Assembly: GCA_963803875.1 (NCBI GenBank)
Contig: CAWDOA010000014.1
Coordinates: forward strand, 62,001-126,000
Length of the DNA: 64,000 bases
Source of the DNA: JABDIY01 sp963803875
GTDB taxonomy: Bacteria; Actinomycetota; Acidimicrobiia; Acidimicrobiales; SZUA-35
Reading direction: 5' to 3'
Under the pieces are notes generated by a model. The model was not told where the DNA came from. It saw only the letters and a program-made list of their open reading frames with translations, and ran no database searches. A program made the position numbers and the translations under genes. Below are positions 9,008 through 18,342 of this stretch, piece by piece (within the stretch, counting starts at the first letter, position 1; each line of letters opens with the position of its first letter).

Positions 9008-9522
9008 AACTGGTCTCCAGGGTGGCTGAAACCACAGCGCGCGAGATGGATTCTTTCCTTGGACATCATCGTTTCTCGTTCGGCGTCGTCGGCATGGTCG
9101 TGGCCGAGAAGGTGGAGGGTCGAATGAATGATCAACAGGTGCATTTCAGCCTCGATCGTTCCGGCGTGGTCCGCTGCCTGACGGGCGGCAACGTCGGGAC
9201 ACACCACGATGTCACCCACGTGAGGTCTGAAGCCGAAGCTGTCACCCTCGGAGGGATCGTCGAGGGGAAAGCTCAGCACGTCGGTGGGGCCGGCGTGGCC
9301 CATGTGTTGGGTGTTGAGCTGGGCGATCGTTTCGACGTCGACTGCGATGATGTCGACAGATCCTGCCTGCACGCCCTCGGTCTCCAGGGTGCTTCGGGCT
9401 GCCTCGACGAGGCTTGCCACCAGCACGACATCCAAGGACGAAACGTCGTTGCGCTGATCGGAGAACTCCACAGCGATGCCGGCCACTCCGAGGTCGACTG
9501 TGAAAGAGGCTTCGGACATCAT
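9004..9522 (-). CDS. ybeY: Endoribonuclease YbeY (16S rRNA maturation)
   Basis: YbeY is a metal-dependent RNase needed for 16S rRNA 3' processing and ribosome quality control. The zinc-binding signature HSTLHLLGHDH with three His residues is complete near residues 130-145. The conserved TDVLSFP block precedes it. At 172 residues it is of normal length. It overlaps phoH by ATGA and corC by GTGA, indicating translational coupling in the phoH-ybeY-corC-era operon. Confidence 0.95.
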   Translation of the reverse strand: MMSEASFTVDLGVAGIAVEFSDQRNDVSSLDVVLVASLVEAARSTLETEGVQAGSVDIIAVDVETIAQLNTQHMGHAGPTDVLSFPLDDPSEGDSFGFRPHVGDIVVCPDVAARQAADHAGTIEAEMHLLIIHSTLHLLGHDHADDAERETMMSKERIHLARCGFSHPGDQL

Positions 9523-10466
9523 GTACTTTTCTGGTTCTTTCGTTTCGCCTCGATCTGATCCGATCGATCGTAGGCATCCACGATTTCCTGCACGATCTGG
9601 TGTCGCACGACGTCCGCCGAGCCGAGGCGTACGAACGCCAATCCATCTACACCGGTGAGGATCCGTTCGGTCCCCCGCAAGCCGCTTCGCCCGTTCGCCA
9701 CATCGACCTGGGTTACGTCGCCGGTGACGACGACTCGCGATCCGAATCCGATTCGGGTGAGGAACATCTTCATCTGCTCAGGGGTGGTGTTCTGAGCCTC
9801 GTCGAGGATCACGAAACTATCGTTGAGAGTGCGGCCCCGCATGAACGCCAGCGGCGCAACTTCGACTGCGTTGCGCTCGAACAGCTTTGACATCCCGTCG
9901 GCCCCCACCATGTCCTGCAGAGCGTCGTACAGCGGGCGCAGGTACGGGTCGACTTTGCTCAGAAGGTCACCGGGCAGATAGCCGAGCCGTTCACCGGCCT
10001 CGACCGCTGGTCGCGTGAGCAGAATTCGCTCCACTTCGCGATTCTGGAGCGCACGAACCGCGCACGCCACCGCCAACCAGGACTTGCCGGTTCCGGCCGG
10101 CCCGATTCCAAAGGTGACCATGTTGGTCCGAATAGCATCCAGATAACGCTTCTGACCTGCCGTTTTGGCCCGGACACTCTTGCCTCGGGCGGTGGTCAAC
10201 ACCCGATCACCGAACACAGCAGACGGCCGTTGATTCTCCGCAACCATGGTGACCGCCCGCGTGACTTGCGCCGGCTCGATCACTTCTCCACGCTCGACCA
10301 CCAGCACGAGTTCGGTGAGAATCTGTCCCGCCTTTTCGGCGTCGACACCATCGATGGTGATCTCATTGCCTCTGACGTGCACGTTGACATCGAGCGCTCT
10401 GGTGATGGCATCGAGGTTCTCATCTCGCTGTCCCAGTAACTGCACCATCAGGTGGTTGCCCGGCAC
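9519..10466 (-). CDS. phoH: PhoH family ATPase/ribonuclease-type protein
   Basis: This PhoH-like P-loop protein has Walker A GIGPAGTGKSW and Walker B FVILDEAQNTTPEQM, and the TGDVTQVD sensor block follows. An N-terminal KH-like segment covers about residues 10-60. PhoH proteins bind RNA and are linked to ybeY in RNA processing. The GTG at 10466 is the only usable start between the conserved N-terminus and an in-frame upstream stop. It heads an operon of four tightly overlapped genes. The 166-base gap to the divergent pseudokinase should hold both promoters. Confidence 0.93.
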   Translation of the reverse strand: MPGNHLMVQLLGQRDENLDAITRALDVNVHVRGNEITIDGVDAEKAGQILTELVLVVERGEVIEPAQVTRAVTMVAENQRPSAVFGDRVLTTARGKSVRAKTAGQKRYLDAIRTNMVTFGIGPAGTGKSWLAVACAVRALQNREVERILLTRPAVEAGERLGYLPGDLLSKVDPYLRPLYDALQDMVGADGMSKLFERNAVEVAPLAFMRGRTLNDSFVILDEAQNTTPEQMKMFLTRIGFGSRVVVTGDVTQVDVANGRSGLRGTERILTGVDGLAFVRLGSADVVRHQIVQEIVDAYDRSDQIEAKRKNQKST

Positions 10467-10632
10467 GTGAATCTTGACTGGGGCGCTCGTAGTTCCTATG
10501 CCAACAGGCTACCACCGGGCTCGGTGTCGCCTCGGGTCGTTTGCCTCCCACCGGGTTAGGCTCGCCCTCACGTCTCGGGTTCGGCGTTGCGAACCTCCAT
10601 TTGCCAGTCCACCGCTTTTGAATGGAGTTCCC

Positions 10633-11679
10633 ATGAACGCTTCCGATCCTGCGTTCGACGATGGCAGCGACACCAGCCGATCCTCCGATGGCGGCATCGA
10701 GCAGTACATGACCGTCGACGCGTTCGACGTCACGGTGACCGCCGGGTCTTCCGAGACCGCCATAGTTTCCAAGGACCACAGTGGTCCGCTCCCGGACCAC
10801 GGACGCACGCGAAGTGAACATCGTGAGGCAATGGACCGAGAAAAGCAGTGGTTACGGAAGGCCGCGGGAATCCCGGGCGTGGTTCGATTGGTGGAACATC
10901 GTGACAACATCGTGACCGAGTTCGCAGGGAGTCGAACCCTCCGCTCTGAGTGCCCTGACCCTCACACAACGGCTCGAGCGCTGGCATCTGTTGCGGACAC
11001 CATCGCCGAACTTGCCGGGCGGTGTCTGATTCACGGCTCCATCGCCCCTGAACATGTGATCCTGCCAACCGACGGCGCAGCAATCTTGTGCAGCCCGAAC
11101 TCATCGGGCGACCCAATCGATGACTTGGTCGCTCTTGGATTGTGCATAGAGTTTGCCAGCGAACAGTGGGAATCACCGCCGGACTCGATCACCCGATGGT
11201 GGTTATTGGCCAAGCAGCTGATGGATCAGGACCCCACCATGGGACCGGAGAGGGCGGCGCAGAATCTACGGGATCTGACCGAAACCCAAACGGATCGTTC
11301 TCGTCGCCTACGGCTCGGTTCTCTGGTCACCGCGATAGGGGCAGGATTGGTGTTGGTCCTGGCGGCGGTCATGTTCACCTCAGGTTCCCGGCCCAGCGTC
11401 ACCGGACCCGAAGTCCAGATCGACGGCAGCGTGGTACGAGTGGGCAGCGAGGGCCAAGTGGCGCTCGTGCACCCAGGTGACAAGTGCATCGCCAGCCGGC
11501 TTTACCTTCTGGACCCGGAAACGTTCCAAATCTGGACCTTTGAGACCTTCGATACCGGCACTACCGGCACACCCGTGGCCATGGTGCCGGGGGCAACCGA
11601 TCTGGGTATGGCCGAACTGAACGACGGGTGTGTCTCAGTTGTCGCCCGCGGGCCGGCTGGAGAAGTTGCGCTGCCCTAG
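10633..11679 (+). CDS. Membrane-anchored protein with a degenerate Ser/Thr kinase-like domain
   Basis: The first ~225 residues read like a remnant protein kinase fold. HGSIAPEHVIL (residues 134-144) sits where HGDLKPENVLL is expected, so the catalytic Asp, Lys and Asn are replaced by Ser, Ala and His. DDLVALGLCI recalls the later D-x-x-x-LG block. No DFG is visible. One membrane segment (about 229-248) leads to an outer domain of ~100 residues of unknown fold (SEGQVALVHPGDKCIA). The ATG at 10633 has GGAG upstream. It is probably a catalytically dead, ligand-sensing pseudokinase; this is inferred from motif resemblance alone. Confidence 0.6.
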   Translation: MNASDPAFDDGSDTSRSSDGGIEQYMTVDAFDVTVTAGSSETAIVSKDHSGPLPDHGRTRSEHREAMDREKQWLRKAAGIPGVVRLVEHRDNIVTEFAGSRTLRSECPDPHTTARALASVADTIAELAGRCLIHGSIAPEHVILPTDGAAILCSPNSSGDPIDDLVALGLCIEFASEQWESPPDSITRWWLLAKQLMDQDPTMGPERAAQNLRDLTETQTDRSRRLRLGSLVTAIGAGLVLVLAAVMFTSGSRPSVTGPEVQIDGSVVRVGSEGQVALVHPGDKCIASRLYLLDPETFQIWTFETFDTGTTGTPVAMVPGATDLGMAELNDGCVSVVARGPAGEVALP

Positions 11680-11690
11680 CGGGACTCCAG

Positions 11691-12218
11691 CTACGCAGGA
11701 AGGTTGGTGAGGCCCAGATCGAGGAGGCGGTCCACGGCATGGTCCACCTCGACACCAAGGATGCAGGCCACCGCACGAAGGTCGTCTTGGCGGATGGTGA
11801 GCACACGTCCGTTGAAATCCTGACGCTGTACTTGGATCATGCCGAGGTAGCGGGACAACATGTCGCCTTCCGGTCCGGCGAGTTCGTGGAGGTGGGTGAG
11901 ATCCATGGTCACCCCGGCCCGGCCGGTCTTCTCGGTCAGATCGAGCACACTGGGCGTCACGCCCACCTTTGTGGCCCGTGGCAACAGCTGGTCGACGGGC
12001 ACCTGATAGAACTCGGCGAGGCGCTGAAGTCGTGGAACCGAGATAGCTCGCTCGCCCCGTTCATAGGCTCCCAAGACCGACGCCTTGAACTCCTGGCTTG
12101 ACTCGGACTCGACGTCTTGAAGCGAAAGGCGCTTCTGTCGACGGATCGCACGGAGGCGCTCGCCGACCCGGCGTCCATATTCAGAATCAGTACCTTCGGG
12201 GGTGTCGCTGTCGTGCAT
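11691..12218 (-). CDS. bldD: BldD-type developmental regulator with c-di-GMP signature
   Basis: The N-terminal HTH (residues 12-80) matches BldD closely: EYGRRVGERLRAIRRQKRLSL and AYERGERAISVPRLQRLAEFY. The C-terminal domain contains RQD (132-134), eight residues, then RQDD (143-146). This is exactly the R-x-D-X8-R-x-x-D arrangement that binds tetrameric c-di-GMP in Streptomyces BldD. The ATG at 12218 (GAGG 4 bases upstream) is preferred to a TTG three codons earlier. The stop is 12 bases from the convergent pseudokinase stop. BldD represses developmental genes in sporulating actinobacteria; targets here are unknown. Confidence 0.9.
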   Translation of the reverse strand: MHDSDTPEGTDSEYGRRVGERLRAIRRQKRLSLQDVESESSQEFKASVLGAYERGERAISVPRLQRLAEFYQVPVDQLLPRATKVGVTPSVLDLTEKTGRAGVTMDLTHLHELAGPEGDMLSRYLGMIQVQRQDFNGRVLTIRQDDLRAVACILGVEVDHAVDRLLDLGLTNLPA

Positions 12219-12262
12219 GTGCCTCAATCCGTTCTAGGCGGTTCTCCCAAACCAAGCGCGGG

Positions 12263-12290
12263 GTGAACCGTAATCGGATAGGAGTGAACC
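12263..12290. promoter_or_regulatory. Direct repeat in the bldD promoter region
   Basis: The seven-base word GTGAACC occurs twice, at 12263-12269 and 12284-12290. The copies are 21 bases apart start to start, two DNA turns, and about 45 bases upstream of the bldD ATG. The spacing suggests a binding site for a dimeric regulator, possibly BldD itself. This is inference; the words are not a clean match to the published BldD box as remembered. Confidence 0.35.
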
Positions 12291-12328
12291 TTCAACCACG
12301 AAGGGTGCCCGACTTCAGGATCGGCCCG

Positions 12329-13045
12329 TTATTCCTCGATCGAAACGCGATCACGGTGCGCGGCGAGAACAACACCAGCGGCGACGGTTGCGGTGTCGGC
12401 TCGCAAGATGCCGCCGGGCAATCCGAAGGTCTCCGCCCGTGAACGTTCAGTGTCCGTCCAGCCCCCTTCGGGACCGACTGCCGCCCAGAGCGTCGACTGA
12501 ACTGGTAAAACACAATCCGGAAGGGAAGGCCCACCCGGTTCAGCCAGAAGCGCTGTGTGGTGCCGGGCCAGGAATGTCTCGATCGGCATCGGTCCCTCGA
12601 GGTGAGGCAGGCGAGGTTGCCTCGACTGCTGGCACGCCTCCCTCACGGTCACGGAAAGTCTTCTCATAAGTCGCTCAGCGCGAGCGGCATCGTAGGTGAC
12701 CACAGACCGTGCGGACTGAAGAATTGCAATCCGGTTGATCCCCAGCTCGGTGAGCTTCTTGGCCACGCTTTCGACCTTCACTCCCTTGGTTGCCGCAAAG
12801 GCGACGCCAAGCGCCGGCTGTGGTGGCGCCACGTAGTGGCTGGCCCCGGTGATCTCCACCGAGCCGTCGCTGGCGGTGAGGACAACAGGAACCCAACCAC
12901 CGGCCCCATCGCTCACGTTCAGTTCATCCCCGACAGAGAACCGCAGCGACCTGACCAGATGATCGACGTCGGCAGGGCTGAGCTCGGGCATCACCAGGTC
13001 GTCGACAAAGACCAGCGGGAATCGACGCAGTCGATCGCTGACCAC
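12329..13045 (-). CDS. rsmE: 16S rRNA (uracil-1498 N3)-methyltransferase RsmE
   Basis: RsmE is a SPOUT-class enzyme that methylates U1498 of 16S rRNA with SAM. The trefoil-knot motifs are present: KKLTELGINRI, AVGPEGGWTDTE and the closing ILRADTATVAAG. The N-terminal PUA-like part includes HLVRSLRFSVGDEL. At 238 residues it is typical. The start is GTG, 15 bases after the dnaJ stop, making it the third gene of hrcA-dnaJ-rsmE. Confidence 0.95.
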   Translation of the reverse strand: MVSDRLRRFPLVFVDDLVMPELSPADVDHLVRSLRFSVGDELNVSDGAGGWVPVVLTASDGSVEITGASHYVAPPQPALGVAFAATKGVKVESVAKKLTELGINRIAILQSARSVVTYDAARAERLMRRLSVTVREACQQSRQPRLPHLEGPMPIETFLARHHTALLAEPGGPSLPDCVLPVQSTLWAAVGPEGGWTDTERSRAETFGLPGGILRADTATVAAGVVLAAHRDRVSIEE

Positions 13046-13060
13046 CGTGAATCCGAATCT

Positions 13061-14173
13061 CTACGAGAACGCCGACTTGATGCGGCTCATGAACCCTTCG
13101 GGGGCGTCGGCAACAGATTCGCCCCGCTCAGCAGCGAAGTTCCGCAGCAGTTCTTCTTGCTCATGGGTGAGGTCGATCGGTGTCTGAACCTGTAGTTCCA
13201 GGAGCAGGTTGCCTCGACCTCTTCCCCGCAGATGGGGCACGCCCCGGTCACCGATCTTGAAGATCTTGCCACTCTGGGCTCCGCGAGGGATGTCGACCTC
13301 GACCGGACCATCGAAGGTGTCAAAACGTACGGTCGCACCAAGTGCCGCCTGGGTGAACGGCACGGTGAGCGATGCCCGAAGGTCGTCTCCCTCCCGGGTG
13401 AAGCTCGGATGTTTGCGGACCCGAACCTCCACGTAGAGATCCCCGGCGGGGCCACCTCGGGGCCCAACGGCACCCCGTCCGTTGAGCCTGAGCGTACGAC
13501 CGTGATCGATCCCGGCGGGAACATCGATGGTGTACTGCTGGTCCTTGATCTCGCGACCCTCACCGGCACAGGTGCCGCACGCCTTGCTGACGATCTTGCC
13601 TTCGCCTCCGCATCGGGGACACGCGCCTGTTGTGACCATCTGGCCCAGGATCGACTGCCGGACCTGCCGGACCTGGCCCGAACCCTGGCACTGCCCACAT
13701 GTGGTGACTTCGGCCCCTGGAGCCGCTCCCGATGCGTCGCAGACCTCGCAGGCAACCGCGGTTCGAACGTTCACTTCGCTGGCGGTGCCAGAGATGGTGT
13801 CGTCGAGATCGATTTCCAGGACGGTCTCGAGATCGACGCCTCGATTGGAGCCGCGCTGACCACCCTGGCCACCCACGTTGAAGAAGGCCTCGAAGATGTC
13901 ACCGAGGCCACCGCCGCCGAACACATCGCCGGCTCCAAACCCGCCGAAACCGCCGCCCGGATCGGCAGTACCGAATCGGTCGTAGTTGGCGCGTTTGGTC
14001 GGATCGGACAGGATCTCATAGGCCGATGCAAGCGCCTTGAAACGCTCCTCGGCCCGCGGATCGTCCGGGTTGGCGTCGGGGTGAAGTTCCCGGGCCCGCT
14101 TTCGGTACGCCTTCTTCAGTTCATCGGCGGAAGCGCTTTTGTCGACGCCAATGACGTCATAGAGGTCTGCCAT
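13061..14173 (-). CDS. dnaJ: Chaperone DnaJ (full-length type I)
   Basis: Hsp40 co-chaperone that stimulates DnaK. The J domain (about residues 4-68) carries HPD in RELHPDANPDD. A Gly/Phe-rich linker follows (FGGFGAGDVFGGGG). The zinc domain has four C-x-x-C-x-G-x-G-type repeats (CEVCDASG, CGQCQGSG, CPRCGGEG, CGTCAGEG). A C-terminal substrate-binding domain completes a 370-residue protein. It follows hrcA by 6 bases, so the operon is probably controlled by HrcA. No CIRCE element was found upstream of hrcA. Confidence 0.97.
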   Translation of the reverse strand: MADLYDVIGVDKSASADELKKAYRKRARELHPDANPDDPRAEERFKALASAYEILSDPTKRANYDRFGTADPGGGFGGFGAGDVFGGGGLGDIFEAFFNVGGQGGQRGSNRGVDLETVLEIDLDDTISGTASEVNVRTAVACEVCDASGAAPGAEVTTCGQCQGSGQVRQVRQSILGQMVTTGACPRCGGEGKIVSKACGTCAGEGREIKDQQYTIDVPAGIDHGRTLRLNGRGAVGPRGGPAGDLYVEVRVRKHPSFTREGDDLRASLTVPFTQAALGATVRFDTFDGPVEVDIPRGAQSGKIFKIGDRGVPHLRGRGRGNLLLELQVQTPIDLTHEQEELLRNFAAERGESVADAPEGFMSRIKSAFS

Positions 14174-14179
14174 GAGCCC

Positions 14180-15175
14180 CTACCTTTCGTTGAGACGCTG
14201 CTCGAGCTGTCGGCTCACCACGGAAACGGCTGCCAGTGACTCTCGGTAGTGCATTCGGGTGGGGCCGAGAACGGCGATTGAACCACTGACTTCTCCGTCG
14301 ACTCGGTAGGGGGATACGACAACACTGCACTCTTCCAACGGTTCCACGCCGGTTTCGGTTCCAATCGCCACCCGCATGCCGCGATCAAGCACATCGCTGA
14401 TCAATTTCACGACGAGCAGTTGCTGTTCGAGAATCGTGAGCACCTGGCGAACCGATTCAACCGCCTCGAAGGACTGGGCGACATTCGATGTGCCGTTCAC
14501 GTACACACGATCGTCGTCGTGCCCTCCAACGATGAGTCCGAACAAGAGGTTCGTCAGATCATCGTGACCACCATCGCCGGTTGGTGCCGGTGGTGACAGG
14601 TTCTCATCGAGGCGGTGTTCTTCCAGCGAAGCCCTCAGTTGGGTAGTGACAGCGTCCACCGTTTCGTCGTCGAGTTCGCTGTCGGCCTCGAACGAATAGC
14701 GGTACACCTCGCCAGTGCTGTCGACCACGACCACCAGGAGAGTGGTCGTGGTCAGAGGGACCAACTGAACTGACTTGATCTGCCTCGCTGAGGCCCCGAG
14801 GTCGACGACAACGGCGGTGTACTTGGTGAGGTTGCTCAGCAATCCCGCAGTTTGTTCGAGTCGCCCCTCGATCTGGCCTTCCATCCGACGGAAGAACGTG
14901 GTTACTCGTTCAGAGCTGGCACCGTCGAGCGTTACCGCGCCAAGTTTGTCGACGAAGTGTCGGTACCCCTTTTCGGTAGGGACGCGTCCAGCGCTGGTGT
15001 GAGGCTGCCACAGATACCCATCGGACTCGAGGCTGGCCATCTCGTTGCGAATCGTTGCTGCACTCACATCGATCTCGGTCGAGTTTCGCACCGCGCCGGA
15101 ACCGACCGGCTGCGCGGTCTCGATGTATTCGCCAACGATGGCGCTCAGAATTGCGGCTTTCCTGTCATCAAGCAC
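14180..15175 (-). CDS. hrcA: Heat-inducible transcription repressor HrcA
   Basis: HrcA represses class I heat-shock genes at CIRCE sites. The winged-helix N-terminus (LDDRKAAILSAIVGEYIETAQPVGS) and the SAATIRNEMASLE block are characteristic, followed by the GAF-like core. The GTG at 15175 is used because it lies directly before the conserved N-terminus; an in-frame start at 15238 adds 21 unmatched residues. It leads hrcA-dnaJ-rsmE and is divergent from the HD-GYP gene, with 162 bases between them. Confidence 0.94.
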   Translation of the reverse strand: MLDDRKAAILSAIVGEYIETAQPVGSGAVRNSTEIDVSAATIRNEMASLESDGYLWQPHTSAGRVPTEKGYRHFVDKLGAVTLDGASSERVTTFFRRMEGQIEGRLEQTAGLLSNLTKYTAVVVDLGASARQIKSVQLVPLTTTTLLVVVVDSTGEVYRYSFEADSELDDETVDAVTTQLRASLEEHRLDENLSPPAPTGDGGHDDLTNLLFGLIVGGHDDDRVYVNGTSNVAQSFEAVESVRQVLTILEQQLLVVKLISDVLDRGMRVAIGTETGVEPLEECSVVVSPYRVDGEVSGSIAVLGPTRMHYRESLAAVSVVSRQLEQRLNER

Positions 15176-15337
15176 AGTGCGGCCGATTTTACCGCCCACA
15201 GACCGCCGCGCCGTACCACACTGGGTCGGTCGAATCACCGGACGGGCGAAGGTACTCGAACTGTTAAGACCGCCAGTTCTTGTGTCGAAGCTAGAAAGGT
15301 GCCCGGAGACGGTCCAACCCAGACTCCCGAAACGGAG

Positions 15338-18296
15338 ATGCGAGTCGGCTGGCAGGCCAAGCCCGGCCTGGCCCAGATCGTTCGCGTCCTCGTAACCATC
15401 GGTCCCGCGCTTTTCACCATAATTGCGTCCACTCTCTTGGCGAAAGCATTGCCTGCGAGCCAGGGCCGCGATCGAGTCTTGTGGTGGATCTTCCTTCTCT
15501 TTTCCTGTCTGGTCCTCCTCGCTGTCTTCGATCGTGCCTTCCGGCGCCTAGCACCGATCTCAACGCTGCTGAAGGTATCCCTCGTCTTTCCGGACAAGGC
15601 TCCCAGCCGATTTGCGGTGGCCCTCCGAGCCGGCAACACCCGATCGATCGCCAAAAGAATCGAATCGATTCGCGAATCCGGGGTAGCACTGGATCCCGAG
15701 GACAACTACGCCAGCCAGATGCTGGAGATGATCGCGCTTCTGGGCGAACACGACCGACTGACCCGTGGCCACTGCGAACGGGTTCGGGCCTACACCGACC
15801 TGTTGATCGATGAAATGGGAATCGCCGCCGAGGACGCCAACCAGCTGCGTTGGGCAGCGCTCCTACACGATCTCGGCAAGCTGATGGTTGCGGCGGAGAT
15901 CCTGAACAAGGACGGGCGCCCGACCGAGGAAGAATGGGAAGAACTCAAGACCCATCCCGCGGAGGGAGCGCGCCTTGCGCTGCCGCTGTCGGGCTTCCTC
16001 GGTGACTGGTGGAGAGTGATAGGTGAACACCACGAACGCTGGGATGGGGGCGGGTACCCCTCGGGTCTGGCGGGAACCGAAATCCATCTTGGCGCCCGCA
16101 TGGTCGCTGTCGCAGACACCTTCGACGTGATCACCTCTGCCCGGTCGTACAAGACTCCGATCGAGGCGGACAAAGCTCGGGCCGAAATTGCTCGATGCTC
16201 GGGTGGACAATTCGACCCTCAGGTCGTTCGTGCTTTTCTGTCGATCGGGATCTCCAAACTTCGTTTCATCGTCGGCCCGCTGGCGTGGCTGTCCGGTTCG
16301 GCCAGTCTGTCCGGTGCCAGTACCGTGGTCCCGGCCGGAAGTGCGATCGCTACCGCCGCCGCCACCCTGGGAGCCGTTGTTGCGGTCGCAACGCCCGCAA
16401 TCGTGGAGGACATCGACGTCGTTGCACCGCCGATCGAAGCTCCATTCGTGCAACCGTTCGAATCAACAACAACAACGATCGCTTCATCCACCACAACAGG
16501 TCCTGCTGGCAACAACCACGACGTTGGCCCTCGGTTCGTCAACGTCCTCGCTTCCAACCGCCACTTCAACATCGGCGAACACACCAACATCGACAAGCAC
16601 ACCAACATCGACGAGCACACCGACGTCTGGTGTCACGTCGACAACGGTCCCGACAACACCGCCTCCAACGACAGCCGCCCCTTCCACCACCGCACCACCG
16701 GCGCCACCAAGCGCAAACGTCGACTTCGCCACGTTGTCCGAAGGCTCTGCGCAGACAGTCGACGTGCTCGCCAACGACGATTCCGGTCTCACATTGACCT
16801 CGGTGAGCGGCGGATCGCATGCCGCCAGCATCGTCATCAGCGGCGGCAAGGTCATCTACACCCACGACGGCTCGGAGAGCCTGAGCGATACCTTCACCTA
16901 CACCGCAATCAACGGTTCAGGAACTTCGGTTTCCCAGGTGGTCGAAATCACAGTGTCGCCGCAGAACGACACGCCGACACTGTCGTTTGACCCACAGACG
17001 GTTTACGCAGACGCCACCGCCCTGGATTTCGCTGTGGTGCTCGTGGCAAACGATCCCGATGACAGCAGCCATTCCTGGTCCATCGTCTCGTCCACCAATC
17101 CGGACTTCGTACTCTCGGGTTCCACGCTCAGACTGACAGACTGGACCAACCTGACCGCAGGTGACACCGAATCGGTCACCATCCGGGCCTACGACGGCTC
17201 GGTCTACTCATCCCCCGCCACCATGACCGTGACGGTGGAGGCACCCAGTACAGCCGGGCTGCTGATCAGTCAGTTCTCCAGCGATGGCTCGTACTACGGT
17301 GAGGACTTCGTGGAGATCTACAACTCCAGCACCGAGCCGCGATCGGTTGGGGCACTTTCCCTTCGCATCACCGGCGAGCGCGATGAACTCGAGGACAGCC
17401 GGCTCAGTCGGACGTCGTTGGGTGACCGTGTGATTCCCGCCGGCGGGTTCCTGCTCCTCGGCAAGAACCTGGGCGATGTGGGCGGCAAGGTCGACATCGC
17501 CTTCGGCCACAACCTACCGGCAACAGTCGGTCTGGAAATCTTGGCCCCCGACCGCACCGTCATCGACGCGGTGGGAACCCGAGCCGCCCCTGAAGCTCCC
17601 GGTGGCAAGTCGAACCGCAGTTATGCCTTGGAAGGGGTGGGCCTGCCCCCGCTCGACAAAGACAACACGGCTCATCCGCAGAGTTATGTCCGCCGGCATG
17701 GCAACGCCGGGTCGTGCGTCGACACCCAGAACAACTCAGCGGATTTCGTGCGACACTTCACCCCGGCCACCGTCAACCCTCGGCATGAGGGCGACACTGC
17801 ACCGTGCGGCGGACCGGTGCCGTTCGCCGGCACGTCGGGCTCGTTCGTGATAAGCGAGTTCAGGACCGACGGTCCCGGGGCCGGAGACAACGACTTCATC
17901 GAGATCATGAACCCGACCAACGCTCCGCTGCCGCTCGACGGTTTCACCCTCGACGGAGACTCCCTTTCATTCAACTTCCCCAACGTCACACTCCAGCCCG
18001 GTGAGCACTTCCTCGTGACCGCTGACGGCTATGCGATCCTGGGCGACGGCCGGATGTCCGGTTCCCCCAGGAACGGTGGTTGGATCGAACTACTGGACGG
18101 AGCCGGCCAACGCCACGACTACGTTGACATCGGAAACAACGTCGACGAACTTCCCAAGCTGACCCGACGGGTTGAAAACAGCTGGGGCCGCAAATACGGA
18201 TGCCAGTTCACCGGCATCATGCAATTCGGCGACTGGCAGCACCTCTTCATCCAAACCCCCCAGGGTCGCGGCGACATCACGGCCTGCCCGTCCTAG
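15338..18296 (+). CDS. HD-GYP phosphohydrolase fused to Thr-rich linker, Ig/cadherin-like region and two lamin-tail domains (one frameshift)
   Basis: Two N-terminal membrane segments (about residues 12-38 and 46-66) precede an HD-GYP domain (about 125-305) with HD at 177-178, HHERWDGGGYP at 231-241 and VADTFDVITSARSYK. A further hydrophobic stretch (about 310-355) leads out of the cell to a Thr-rich linker. The frame changes between about 16490 and 16520; one extra base accounts for it. The new frame continues the Thr/Pro linker, then VLANDDSG/VIYTHDGS Ig-like repeats, then two lamin-tail (LTD) domains starting LLISQFSSDG and FVISEFRTDG. HD-GYP domains usually degrade c-di-GMP or related nucleotides. 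The start codon is uncertain; the ATG at 15338 is chosen. Confidence 0.75.
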
Positions 18297-18342
18297 AACA
18301 GCGAGGGTGCACCGGCGGAAGCCATATGCTTCACTGAGATCC

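Noticed and set aside
15176..15337. CIRCE element upstream of hrcA
   Set aside because: No TTAGCACTC-N9-GAGTGCTAA-like inverted repeat is present in the intergenic region.
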